Of a stretch of 20,438 bases of DNA, positions 5,553-12,607 are shown one piece after another. The position numbers and the translations under genes were made by a program. How positions within the stretch are numbered: position 1 is the first letter of the stretch; every line of letters begins with the position of its first letter. The stretch comes from a virus, in IMG/VR virus record IMGVR_UViG_3300020347_000727, positions 1 through 20,438 of that record, one strand, 5' to 3'. Under the pieces are notes generated by a model, which was given only the letters and a program-made list of their open reading frames with translations, was not told where the DNA came from and made no database searches.

Positions 5553-5862
5553 GTAAAGCTTCTCCCACAACTTCTATAGTATTTTCTAAGTCTTTAAAAG
5601 CTGCATCTAGTAGTCTATTAGCAGGATGTTTATTGTTATGCGCTCTAAATATCATAGCACAAGATATAAAACATAAAGCTTCTAAATCTTTTAATAACTG
5701 AGAATTTTGGTTAGGAGAATAACCTAACTCCTCTAAAGTCATTAAGGTTTCATAAAATATGTCTTTACTTATTACCTTAGCATCTTCTATATCTATATCT
5801 TCGTCTATATAAGATTGCTTTATTTGTTTAGATCTCTGTAAAAAATCAATAACTTCCGCCAT
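5524..5862 (-). CDS. Hypothetical helical protein (112 aa)
   Basis: Not recognised. The protein is acidic and helical, with a central hydrophobic helix (LEALCFISCAMIFRAHNN) that is probably too polar for a membrane span, and a final helix LLDAAFKDLENTIEVVGEAL. The start ATG has SD GAGGAGAG at 7 nt and overlaps the ligA stop region by 17 nt, so it is translated with the ligase. The neighbourhood hints at DNA metabolism, but no motif supports a specific role. Confidence 0.65.
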   Translation of the reverse strand: MAEVIDFLQRSKQIKQSYIDEDIDIEDAKVISKDIFYETLMTLEELGYSPNQNSQLLKDLEALCFISCAMIFRAHNNKHPANRLLDAAFKDLENTIEVVGEALHAENDNKIQ

Positions 5863-7585
5863 GAGTTAGCTCTCCTCTTAAGATGTATTTTTTATTCTGC
5901 CAGTAGTTTATAATAGGAATATTATACTGTCTAGCTTTAGCTACTTTAGAAGTTTCTTCTCCAGAGCTAATTAAATAATCTATATCTTTAGTTACTCTAT
6001 CTTTGAGCACTATATTAAGATCTTGTAAATGATCTGATAAATCTTGCTTTGTCATGTCTAGCTTACCTGATACAGCTACTGTTAAGTTATTAGTAGCCTC
6101 TTCTACAAAAGTAGAAGCCGTTAGAGAATAAGGTAAGCTCTTAACCCAAGACTCATTAACATCTAACCAAGCCAGTATGCTATCAACTGTTTTAGGCCCT
6201 ATTCCGCTAATATCTTCATACTCTATTTCTCTTAATCTATCAAAGGAAGGTATTTTTTGAGTAATACGCTTAGCAGTATTTTTGCCCACTCCAGGTATGC
6301 CTAAAGCCCCTAATACAGAGTAGTACTCTTTAGGTCTAGATAGCTCTTCTAATACTTTTTCACCGTTTTTACCCATATGTTCCCAAGGAACTTCTTCTTT
6401 AAATAAGTCATTAGGATGAGTTAAATCTAATTTTTGAATCCATGCAGGGCCTAAGCCTTTAATGCCTAGCTGTTTAACAAAATACTCTACAGATTTGTTA
6501 CCGTCTTTAGCAGAAGTAAAAAGTTTAGGACCTTCTCTATATAGTTTTAGCCCTAGTTTTTTTTCTGCATCTGCTACACAGAATCTAGCAAATTTAGATT
6601 TAGATAGCACCTTTACGAATTGTGGAGTAATTTGTCTTTCAATAAGTATTTCATCTCCTAGTCCAAGCTCGTGTTGTTCTATGAAGTCAATATTATGAAG
6701 TATTACTCTAGATATAGTAGCATCGTCAATATTTACAGGATCTACTACTGCTACAGGAGTAACAACTCCTGTTCTACCAATACTCCAAAAAATATCTTGA
6801 ATGGTAGTTACTGCTGTCATAGCCCCTCTAGTTTTTAAGGCTACAGCATATCTAGGATATTTAGAGGTTGTTCCTAATAATTTTTCTCTTTTATAGGAGT
6901 CTACTCGATAAACAATACCATCACTAGGATAAGAAGAACAATCCCAATTGAAAGTAGATACAAACCCAAAACTGTGAAGACTCTTAACTCTTATAGAATA
7001 ATCTTCTTCTATGCCTGCAACGTCATGAACTATAAAACGTAAAGATCTATCTATAATCTCCTCAGCGTTTTTTATACCAAGAGAACCGCTTACAAAGTTT
7101 CTAAAGTTTTGTACGTTTTCTTTATCAGTTACTACTTCTCCTATAACAGTAATTATTTTGTTTTGTGCAGGAACAGTAAGAGGTATAGAAGCAATATAAT
7201 CTACTAGATGAGTTACATTTTCACCAAACTCTCCATCACCTCTAGTAAGTGCATGAAGTAAGTTACCTTTTTCATCGTAAGTTACAGACAGGTTAGTTCC
7301 ATCGATTTTTATAGTCTCAATTATAAACTCGGGATCTATTTCATCTTGTTCATATACTTTTTTTAAAGAGTATAAAGGGAAAGGGTGCTTAATTTTACCT
7401 TTAGAGTTTCCTACTCTTACTGTAGGGCTAGACGAGTCTGCCCATCCTTGTCTAAGCTCTATAGAACTCAGTCTGTCATATAGCTGATCATACTCATAGT
7501 CAGATAATATAGGGGCGTTATCGTCATAATACAGTTTAGAATGATGCTTAACTGTATTTAGCAGAGAATTATAATCTTGTTTCAT
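5846..7585 (-). CDS. ligA: NAD+-dependent DNA ligase
   Basis: Seals nicks using NAD+ via a lysyl-AMP intermediate. Domain order is that of LigA. An Ia-like N-terminus (YYDDNAPILSDYEYDQLYDRL, 19-39, broken here by one residue class change) precedes the nucleotidyltransferase domain with KIDG (K93 as AMP-accepting Lys), TRGDGEFGENVT (114-125), IGEVVT, SDGIVYRV and PRYAVALKT. An OB fold (SIGRTGVVTPVAVV), a helix-hairpin-helix region (LGIPGVGKNTAKRI, ISGIGPKTVDSI) and a C-terminal BRCT domain (VAVSGKLDMTKQDL) follow. At 579 aa it is shorter than the usual 650-670. The four-Cys zinc finger between OB and HhH is missing; only one Cys remains there. The SD GAAAGG lies 5 nt before the ATG, and a consensus-like promoter lies upstream. 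T4-like phages usually carry an ATP-dependent ligase, so this is an alternative solution. Confidence 0.95.
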   Translation of the reverse strand: MKQDYNSLLNTVKHHSKLYYDDNAPILSDYEYDQLYDRLSSIELRQGWADSSSPTVRVGNSKGKIKHPFPLYSLKKVYEQDEIDPEFIIETIKIDGTNLSVTYDEKGNLLHALTRGDGEFGENVTHLVDYIASIPLTVPAQNKIITVIGEVVTDKENVQNFRNFVSGSLGIKNAEEIIDRSLRFIVHDVAGIEEDYSIRVKSLHSFGFVSTFNWDCSSYPSDGIVYRVDSYKREKLLGTTSKYPRYAVALKTRGAMTAVTTIQDIFWSIGRTGVVTPVAVVDPVNIDDATISRVILHNIDFIEQHELGLGDEILIERQITPQFVKVLSKSKFARFCVADAEKKLGLKLYREGPKLFTSAKDGNKSVEYFVKQLGIKGLGPAWIQKLDLTHPNDLFKEEVPWEHMGKNGEKVLEELSRPKEYYSVLGALGIPGVGKNTAKRITQKIPSFDRLREIEYEDISGIGPKTVDSILAWLDVNESWVKSLPYSLTASTFVEEATNNLTVAVSGKLDMTKQDLSDHLQDLNIVLKDRVTKDIDYLISSGEETSKVAKARQYNIPIINYWQNKKYILRGELTHGGSY

Positions 7586-7608
7586 AGTAACCTTTCTTGT
7601 ATATACTT

Positions 7609-7637
7609 ACTATATCTTAATTATTAATAATTGTCAA
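7609..7637 (-). promoter_or_regulatory. Strong sigma70-type promoter for ligA
   Basis: Minus strand TTGACA (7637-7632), 17-bp spacer, TATAGT (7614-7609): a perfect -35 and a 5-of-6 -10. Start is expected near 7602, 17 nt before the ATG at 7585. The TGA of the upstream 46-aa gene is embedded in the -35 box. This implies ligA is an early gene read by host polymerase. Confidence 0.65.
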
Positions 7638-7774
7638 GGTAATTTATCTAGTTCTTGCCCTATAGAGGTTAAGACGTTAAAAGCCTCTCCACTAAAAGTT
7701 AGCATCTGCTGAGTAGCTATAATAGAAAAGGTAAGACATATAATATAGAAACCTGTTTTAACATATATACTCAT
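7634..7774 (-). CDS. Small membrane protein (46 aa)
   Basis: A 46-aa frame starting at an ATG that overlaps the upstream stop (ATGA) and ending at TGA 7636-7634. Residues about 7-25 (GFYIICLTFSIIATQQMLT) form one hydrophobic membrane-spanning helix; the tail (GEAFNVLTSIGQELDKLP) is amphipathic. No family recognised. The overlap with both the upstream stop and the ligA -35 box shows how tightly the region is packed. Short single-pass proteins are common in phages, including holin-like and superinfection proteins, but no specific role is supported. Confidence 0.55.
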   Translation of the reverse strand: MSIYVKTGFYIICLTFSIIATQQMLTFSGEAFNVLTSIGQELDKLP

Positions 7775-7980
7775 CCACTTATATATCCTTTTTTAGGTCT
7801 GTACCAGTTCTTTTGATAAGAAATTCTTCCTAATAACTCTCTTATCTCTCTTAGTTCTAACTGTTTTTTTGAGTCGGAGTCGATCAATAAAGAAGCAGCC
7901 CTACGAGCTACTTTAGCTTCTAGAGCTTGTTCAATTATTTCTATGTCTCTTATATCTAGTTTAAATTCTTTATTGTACAT
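7771..7980 (-). CDS. Hypothetical charged helical protein (69 aa)
   Basis: The SD AAGGATG lies 5 nt before the ATG. The sequence is nearly all helix: FKLDIRDIEIIEQALEAKV, then a Ser-rich turn and LELREIRELLGRISYQ, ending in the basic, aromatic YRPKKGYISG. The helix-turn-helix pattern of short charged helices suits a small coiled-coil or nucleic-acid-associated protein. No family could be named with certainty. Stop and next start share ATGA. Confidence 0.65.
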   Translation of the reverse strand: MYNKEFKLDIRDIEIIEQALEAKVARRAASLLIDSDSKKQLELREIRELLGRISYQKNWYRPKKGYISG

Positions 7981-7984
7981 AAAA

Positions 7985-8335
7985 TCATCCTTTTTTAACT
8001 TTTAAATGCTCTCTAACATCAAAGTCATTATTATCTAAAAAGTTTTTAAATTCACTAGAATCTTCATATTCTAGTGAGTACCCTAAATAATCTTCCATTT
8101 TATTTTTATCTGATTTTGCTAATGGGTATTTCAATACTAGAGGAGAATCCTTAATAAGGGGTGTAGTAGTTTTTGAGGGCGCGCGATGTTCTGCGTAATC
8201 GTAAGTTTCTTGTGGGTGCTGAGAATCTGCCCAGTAATATATACCACTTGTTACCTTCGATGTAAAGCTGAATATAGCTACCAAAGGAAGGATAACAAAA
8301 AATAATAGTATAAAAGCGCTAAATAAATTTTCCAT
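7985..8335 (-). CDS. Membrane-anchored hypothetical protein (116 aa)
   Basis: Residues about 5-25 (FSAFILLFFVILPLVAIFSF) are an N-terminal transmembrane helix or uncleaved signal anchor. The remaining 90 residues are polar and acidic/basic mixed (SSEFKNFLDNNDFDVREHLKVKKG at the end, broken into short helices). No lipobox or cleavage site stands out. There is no clear SD before the ATG at 8335. The cargo domain is not recognised; its side of the membrane cannot be told. Confidence 0.65.
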   Translation of the reverse strand: MENLFSAFILLFFVILPLVAIFSFTSKVTSGIYYWADSQHPQETYDYAEHRAPSKTTTPLIKDSPLVLKYPLAKSDKNKMEDYLGYSLEYEDSSEFKNFLDNNDFDVREHLKVKKG

Positions 8336-8383
8336 TATATAATAATAATTAAATATAAACTATTAAGCAACTAATAAGTTACA

Positions 8384-8611
8384 TTAATTAGTATTTAAAT
8401 AGCTTTTTAATTCTCTATAACCACCTATATGCTTGCCATTTATTTGTATTTGTGGTAATGTTTTTACATTAGGTAATATCTCTAATAATTGTTCTTTAGT
8501 GAAGTCTTTATCTAGTACCTTCTCAGTGAATTTTAGATTTTTTATATTTAATAAGTTTTTTGCCTTCACACAAAAGTTGCAGTTTGTTTTAGAGTATATA
8601 AGTATATCCAT
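8384..8611 (-). CDS. Glutaredoxin (dithiol, CxxC)
   Basis: Small thiol-disulfide oxidoreductase. At 75 aa it has the typical phage length and pattern: ILIYSKTNCNFCVKAKNLL with the active site C11-N-F-C14, the cis-Pro loop TLPQIQING, and the glutathione-site GGYREL. In T4-like phages such proteins donate electrons to ribonucleotide reductase, but no reductase gene is in this window. SD AAGGA lies 7 nt before the ATG, and the stop of the upstream Grx-like gene is 1-2 nt away, so the two form a pair. Confidence 0.9.
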   Translation of the reverse strand: MDILIYSKTNCNFCVKAKNLLNIKNLKFTEKVLDKDFTKEQLLEILPNVKTLPQIQINGKHIGGYRELKSYLNTN

Positions 8612-8612
8612 A

Positions 8613-8873
8613 TTATAGTCCTTTTGTTATAATCTTCTTTGCTTCTTGTATTGAATTTACATATTGATTGTTTATATATATAATAGGATAACTAAAAAAT
8701 TTTCTATTATACTTACTCTCTAAAGAGTCTATAGTTATATCATGTCTAATCTGGGGCCAAGAAGAGTCTTTTACTACATAGGTCTCTAAGTCACGTACCT
8801 TACTCTTACAGTATATAATAAAATCATTAGAGGCTATACAGCTAGGTAAAGAATAAACTATAACTTTAGACAC
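8613..8873 (-). CDS. Glutaredoxin-like protein with CxxS active site (86 aa)
   Basis: The start is GTG at 8873 with AGGAG 6 nt upstream. The N-terminal strand and active-site region VIVYSLPSCIASNDF places C12-I-A-S15 where CxxC sits in the downstream glutaredoxin, a monothiol-type centre. FSYPIIYINNQYVNSIQEA matches the TVPQIFI-x-G cis-Pro region. The usual glycine pair is lost. A role in glutathione-dependent or Fe-S chemistry, or a binding-only function, is possible. It overlaps the upstream peroxiredoxin-like gene by 8 nt. Confidence 0.65.
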   Translation of the reverse strand: MSKVIVYSLPSCIASNDFIIYCKSKVRDLETYVVKDSSWPQIRHDITIDSLESKYNRKFFSYPIIYINNQYVNSIQEAKKIITKGL

Positions 8874-9273
8874 TTACATCTCCTAAATACTTTATTTCTG
8901 AATTACTTATTTCTATCTTTTGACGTATAGGAGTTTCTTTTTCTAGTAAGTCTAAGTAGTCAAAAAATTCTTTATTACCGTCAGGTAACATATCTATATT
9001 TTTAATATTTAAATCAGTAGCCCATTGATTCATTACATAAGAGTCATTAGGGCAACAACAATAAGTATTATTATAATTCGATATTAAATCAGAATTATCA
9101 TAATGAACTAATAATTTACTATCTATATATGCACCTTTTAAAAAAATAATTAAACTTTTTTTGTCTGTAAATATATCATACGCAGTAGGTATTACCCATC
9201 CTCCTGCTCTTCTTATATAAAAAGGTATAAAAGGAATAGTTTTATTTTTTCCGGATAATAACCGTTTCTTCAT
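8866..9273 (-). CDS. Degenerate peroxiredoxin (Prx5/redoxin-like) lacking the peroxidatic Cys
   Basis: The segment YCCCPNDSYVMNQWATDL (71-88), then NIKNIDMLPDGNKEF, closely follows the Prx5/AhpC-TSA pattern CxSVNDxFVMxxWxKDxx...MLPDGNGEF. Upstream, the part IFLKGAYIDSK (43-53) aligns with the catalytic LPGAFTPTC, putting Lys53 where the peroxidatic Cys should be and losing PT. The protein is 135 aa against about 160, with a shortened C-terminus. The fold is probably kept but peroxidase activity is unlikely; the CCC at 72-74 could provide other thiol chemistry. It sits beside two glutaredoxin-like genes. SD AAAAGGG lies 7 nt before the ATG. Confidence 0.65.
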   Translation of the reverse strand: MKKRLLSGKNKTIPFIPFYIRRAGGWVIPTAYDIFTDKKSLIIFLKGAYIDSKLLVHYDNSDLISNYNNTYCCCPNDSYVMNQWATDLNIKNIDMLPDGNKEFFDYLDLLEKETPIRQKIEISNSEIKYLGDVSV

Positions 9274-9736
9274 TTATATACCCTTTTCCTGAGAAAGATA
9301 AGTAGCTTTTAACTCTATTAGAGTATTCTTCTAATAAATCTATATTGATATAAGGGGATATTATAATACCTCCTGATCTAGCTTCTGATATTGCAGACAC
9401 AAAACACTTTTCTTTTTCATACTCATCTATAATAATAGTATCAAATATATTACTTGGATATTCTTTTATACTATCTACATAGTTTTCTTTTGAATACTTA
9501 GTTTTTATATTATTAATATTTTTAAAAGATAAAAAGTCTTTTGTTGCATTAAAGGATGCAAGATCATGTTCTACTACACACATAGAAGTACATCGTCTAG
9601 CTAACCAAAAAGTAGAACTATCTCTTCCCCAGCTGAATATTAGTCTATCTGTATTATCTAGGTGTTCTATTATTAAGTTTTCTACCTCTGTAGGATAGGT
9701 AGACTGATTATACGTCGTCTCGTTTATTCTTTTCAT
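9242..9736 (-). CDS. SAM-dependent methyltransferase-like protein (164 aa)
   Basis: The frame is open up to 9820, but the ATG at 9736 (MKRINETTYNQ) with GAAGG upstream is a better start; the extension would lie inside the previous gene. The core LIFSWGRDSSTFWLARR, then VVEHDLASFNATK and FDTIIIDEYEKEKCFVSAI, then ARSGGIIISPYINID, follows the class I methyltransferase-like pattern of phage proteins with (W-G-S-G-x-S-T-x-W) and D-G-Y. Here the glycines of motif I are partly replaced, so activity is uncertain. It follows the nucleotidyltransferase-cupin gene with a 29-nt overlap, which fits sugar modification. Confidence 0.6.
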   Translation of the reverse strand: MKRINETTYNQSTYPTEVENLIIEHLDNTDRLIFSWGRDSSTFWLARRCTSMCVVEHDLASFNATKDFLSFKNINNIKTKYSKENYVDSIKEYPSNIFDTIIIDEYEKEKCFVSAISEARSGGIIISPYINIDLLEEYSNRVKSYLSFSGKGYINEETVIIRKK

Positions 9737-10517
9737 TAAGTATCTGCCTTCGCTCAATGTCTGACTCAATACATTTAGTTCCGTATTGTACTTCAAGCAC
9801 ATGAGCGTTAAAACTACCAATATTAGTAGTTTTATGCCAAGTATTAGTAGGTATAATAAAAGTAGTATGAGGGCTAAGAATCATTGTTTTCCAAGTGGCA
9901 TCTGGATATTCTAGTTCTATTTGTAAATCTCCCTCTAGTACATACCAATGTTCTGAGCGGTGTAAATGTTTTTGATCAGATAAGCTATAATTAGGATAAA
10001 TAACTAGCTCTTTTATCTTTTGAGGTAGTGCCGGTTGTTTATCATCTAAAACTCTCCAGTATCCCCAATCTCTTTCTGTTTTTTGAGTTTTCCATTTGTC
10101 TAGAATCCAAGAAGAGCTATTTACTTTATTCTCTCCTCCTACTCCCCATTCAAATCTAACCCAAGGTACTCCTCCATAAGTTTTTTCTTCAGGAGTATTA
10201 CCTATAGATCTATCTCCTCCATTAGCAAAAATTATTCTACTATCAGGAGACATTTTTAACGTTCTATATATGGCATCATTAGCAGTATCATCTAAGTCAT
10301 TAAATTTAATAACTCTGTCAATACAGCTTATATTTTCAAGTATCTCAGCTCTTTCAGACCAGCTCATAAAGGGTCTACCTTTTTTTCTTGTTAGCCAATC
10401 ATCACTGTTTAGTCCAACCACTAATTTTTGTCCTAACCTTTTAGCTTCTTTAAAGTAAGCTATATGGCCAGAATGAAGAGGGTCAAAACCTCCAGTAACC
10501 AGTACTATGCTAGACAT
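9708..10517 (-). CDS. Nucleotidyltransferase fused to a mannose-6-P isomerase-type cupin
   Basis: Two domains in 269 aa. Residues 1 to about 140 are a cytidylyltransferase-like fold with GGFDPLHSGH (HxGH, 15-18), LNSDDWLTRKKGRPF and NSSSWILDKW. Residues about 148-255 form a cupin of the type found at the C-terminus of GDP-mannose pyrophosphorylase/PMI: WGYWRVLDD, HLHRSEHWYVLEG with His184, His186 and Glu189 as likely metal ligands, and FIIPTNTWHKTTN with His228. In bacteria that cupin normally follows an RmlA-type pyrophosphorylase, not an HxGH enzyme. Activation plus isomerisation of a mannose- or heptose-type sugar phosphate is the likely role. SD AAAGG lies 7 nt before the ATG. Confidence 0.8.
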   Translation of the reverse strand: MSSIVLVTGGFDPLHSGHIAYFKEAKRLGQKLVVGLNSDDWLTRKKGRPFMSWSERAEILENISCIDRVIKFNDLDDTANDAIYRTLKMSPDSRIIFANGGDRSIGNTPEEKTYGGVPWVRFEWGVGGENKVNSSSWILDKWKTQKTERDWGYWRVLDDKQPALPQKIKELVIYPNYSLSDQKHLHRSEHWYVLEGDLQIELEYPDATWKTMILSPHTTFIIPTNTWHKTTNIGSFNAHVLEVQYGTKCIESDIERRQILNEKNKRDDV

Positions 10518-10520
10518 GTT

Positions 10521-10790
10521 CTAACCTTTACAAATATCTAAAATGTTTCTAATTTGAGACTCTTTTTCATCTAACTGTTCTTGATTTTGCTTATGTAGAA
10601 CAGTCGCGGCAGCTCTAACAGCTGTGGATTGTAATCCATATTCTTCTTTTAAATGCTTTACTCTTTTATTAATTTCGTCTCTGGAGCTTTCTATTGCGCC
10701 TAAGAAAGATACAATAATATCTAACTGTTCTGCTACATCTTCTGGGTTAATAGCCTTTATAGGTTTTTTGACATCTTTATCTTCTGACAT
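10521..10790 (-). CDS. DsbA-like small double-stranded DNA-binding protein
   Basis: An 89-aa helical protein. The part DEINKRVKHLKEEYGL, then TAVRAAATVLHKQNQEQLDE, is similar in layout to the T4 DsbA protein (also about 89 aa), where IR-x-RAKDELG is followed by LLALYHKDNR. T4 DsbA binds dsDNA and helps late transcription. The N-terminus (MSEDKDVKKPIKAINPEDV) looks flexible. This is pattern memory, not a search, so an unrelated coiled-coil protein is possible. SD AAGGA lies 7 nt before the ATG. Confidence 0.5.
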   Translation of the reverse strand: MSEDKDVKKPIKAINPEDVAEQLDIIVSFLGAIESSRDEINKRVKHLKEEYGLQSTAVRAAATVLHKQNQEQLDEKESQIRNILDICKG

Positions 10791-10799
10791 AGTTATTCC

Positions 10800-11195
10800 T
10801 TATTTTTTAGGTTTATATATTAGTTTTGCTAAATTAAATAGAAAAATTCCTATTTTTCTTCTAATTCTATGAGATAATTTATTATTCTTAGTATTTATAC
10901 ACGCTATTAATTCTCCTATAAACATTCTTACGTCTAATGACGTAACATTACTATCTATATACATAAATACGTGTTTACCTTTTATAATAGGTTTATATTT
11001 AGTACTTTTTATTCCTTTAAATATTTTAAATAAGTTATCGGGGGCATGTATTTTTAAATGTGTCCAGCTTTCCCCAGATAATTGCTCTATTTGAAACTTA
11101 CCTAGCTTTTCTAGATTTCTTACTAAGTTTCTAGCAATTATTTCTCGTTCTACTTGTCCTGGAACCTCTGGGTTCCTAAATAAATATTTAGTCAT
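10800..11195 (-). CDS. Hypothetical basic protein (131 aa)
   Basis: The ATG at 11195 follows AGAGGAG by 6 nt; a TTG one codon earlier is less likely. The protein is Lys/Arg/Ile-rich, with an N-terminal YLFRNPEVPGQVEREIIARN, central strands (KHVFMYIDSNVTSLDVRMF) and a strongly basic, hydrophobic C-terminus (SHRIRRKIGIFLFNLAKLIY) that may bind nucleic acid or lie on the membrane. No family recognised. It is positioned between a DUF3310-like gene and the DsbA-like gene. Confidence 0.65.
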   Translation of the reverse strand: MTKYLFRNPEVPGQVEREIIARNLVRNLEKLGKFQIEQLSGESWTHLKIHAPDNLFKIFKGIKSTKYKPIIKGKHVFMYIDSNVTSLDVRMFIGELIACINTKNNKLSHRIRRKIGIFLFNLAKLIYKPKK

Positions 11196-11206
11196 CAATA
11201 ACTCCT

Positions 11207-11479
11207 CTAATCGTTACTATCATGTATATAAAGCTGGAGTAGAGTATAGTGTAATATCTTCATTAAATCTTTACGGGCATCTAAATGAGTACCTTTTTTA
11301 CCATACCTATTAGAGTATTTATCTATACTTCCCATACAGAAACCTGTTCCATGACCTCTATCAATAATTACTTCAGTAGATTGAAATTTATTATTAGAAT
11401 AGTGTTGGTTATAAGTGGAATCAACATACTTTTTAAATTCTTTTATATATTGATCTTCATTAAATTTATAATCTATCAT
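11207..11479 (-). CDS. DUF3310-like small protein (90 aa)
   Basis: The segment TGFCMGSIDKYSNRYGKKGTH (split in the middle by a turn), followed by DARKDLMKILHYTLLQLYI, resembles the phage DUF3310 pattern GFCLGNAIKYISRAGKK...DLKKAIWYL, found in T7 gp1.7-type nucleotide kinases and many short phage proteins. At 90 aa this is the minimal domain only. The N-terminal half is polar (KEFKKYVDSTYNQHY). Its start overlaps the uvsE stop as ATGA, so it is in the uvsE operon. Function in nucleotide metabolism is inferred from the family only. Confidence 0.6.
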   Translation of the reverse strand: MIDYKFNEDQYIKEFKKYVDSTYNQHYSNNKFQSTEVIIDRGHGTGFCMGSIDKYSNRYGKKGTHLDARKDLMKILHYTLLQLYIHDSND

Positions 11480-12543
11480 ATTGCTACTAAGGGCTCTCCT
11501 GCTAGCTCTTCTTCTTCTTTTATAAAATTGTAAAAACCTAGTACGGCTACTTCTTTATGTTTAGCTTCTATATCAAAGTCTGCATACTGTAACATAGGCA
11601 CATGATTTGCCATAAGTTCTTCGTCCCAGAATACTTCTGAGTGAGCATTAGGCTTCATCCAATAGGCAGAATTTTCTGGAGGAAAAGATTGAGACACATG
11701 AAATAAAGGTCTAACCCCTTTCCAAGATATTACAGCCTCTGCAAAGTACTCATGGGTATAAGTAATATGTTCTACATCCCTAATCTTCCTATTAACAGTT
11801 TTGCCTTCTAGTACGACTTTTTCGGACTCTCTCATTCTATGGCAGGCATAGTGGTGAGTGTCTAAGCAACAGCGAATAGGCACCCGTTTAGATAGCTCTA
11901 TAGTATGTCTTATATCATAGCCATTAGGTTTATCTTCATTTTCTACAGTCAGACACTGTTGGGCGTAGTCAGATAAGTAATGAAAATTAGTAGCAAAACG
12001 CTTTATACCGTCTTCGTGCTTTCCCCCATATAGACCCTGAAGATGAATATTCATTACAAAGTCTTTAGCAGGTAATCCCATCAAACTACCATATAGAGCA
12101 TGATACTCTAAATCTTTAATAGAGTTTTCTACTACCTCAGCTTTGTTAGACGCTAGAACAGTATACTGTCCAGGATGCACACTGAGTCTTACCTCATGTT
12201 TTTTTGCTAGTCTACCACACTCTTCTAGTATGGCACAAATGTCATCCCAAATTTCTTCGTACCAAGGCTTAGTAAAATCTAAAGTGTAGCAAGGAAAAAG
12301 CTCTGAAGATATTCTCCAAGCTCTTAGATTTTTAGGTTGTGTAGGGAAATGATTTTTTAGCACAGATAAAAGCTGATTACAATTATGTAAAGCTTTTTGT
12401 TGCACTCTTTCTTTTCCGCCCTCTTTTAGAGCATAAGTTTTAGTGGTAGTTCCAAAATTGTAAGATTTAGCTTTTGCTTTATCATGGAACTGACAGCATT
12501 GAGAAATACGCCAGTCTTCACTAGTTTTATTGAAATATTCCAT
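11476..12543 (-). CDS. uvsE: UV-damage endonuclease (UvdE/UvsE family)
   Basis: Cuts DNA 5' to UV photoproducts and starts alternative excision repair; known from sunlit-zone phages. The 355-aa TIM-barrel shows the family motifs in order: LRAWRISSELFPCYTLDF near the N-terminus, RLSVHPGQYTVLAS, FVMNIHLQGLYGGK, CLTVENEDKPNGYD, RCCLDTHHYACH, and LFHVSQS. Together these supply the His/Glu/Asp ligands for the divalent metal cluster. Length is in the usual 300-350 range, slightly long at the C-terminus (KEEEELAGEPLVAI). It has its own strong promoter at 12569-12597 and SD-like AGGAT before the ATG, consistent with early expression. Confidence 0.93.
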   Translation of the reverse strand: MEYFNKTSEDWRISQCCQFHDKAKAKSYNFGTTTKTYALKEGGKERVQQKALHNCNQLLSVLKNHFPTQPKNLRAWRISSELFPCYTLDFTKPWYEEIWDDICAILEECGRLAKKHEVRLSVHPGQYTVLASNKAEVVENSIKDLEYHALYGSLMGLPAKDFVMNIHLQGLYGGKHEDGIKRFATNFHYLSDYAQQCLTVENEDKPNGYDIRHTIELSKRVPIRCCLDTHHYACHRMRESEKVVLEGKTVNRKIRDVEHITYTHEYFAEAVISWKGVRPLFHVSQSFPPENSAYWMKPNAHSEVFWDEELMANHVPMLQYADFDIEAKHKEVAVLGFYNFIKEEEELAGEPLVAI

Positions 12544-12568
12544 TGTAGATCCTATATGGTTATACTAT

Positions 12569-12597
12569 ATAATACTTAATAAAAAAGTAAGTGTCAA
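12569..12597 (-). promoter_or_regulatory. Strong sigma70-type promoter for uvsE
   Basis: Minus strand TTGACA (12597-12592), exactly 17 bp, then TATTAT (12574-12569). Start expected near 12562, about 19 nt before the ATG at 12543. It sits in the only sizeable gap in this part of the window. A host-type promoter in front of a DNA-repair gene points to early transcription. Confidence 0.7.
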
Positions 12598-12607
12598 ACT
12601 AATTGTA

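Noticed and set aside
6462-6698. Plus-strand frame inside ligA
   Set aside because: Antisense to the conserved HhH/OB coding region; Ser-rich composition is a by-product of the complementary codons.
10270-10872. Plus-strand frames inside the fusion gene and DsbA-like gene
   Set aside because: No SD, no recognisable domain, and they overlap better-supported genes in full.
11285-11533. Plus-strand hydrophobic frame
   Set aside because: Looks like a membrane protein only because it mirrors Asn/Lys/Tyr-rich codons of the DUF3310-like gene; no start signal.
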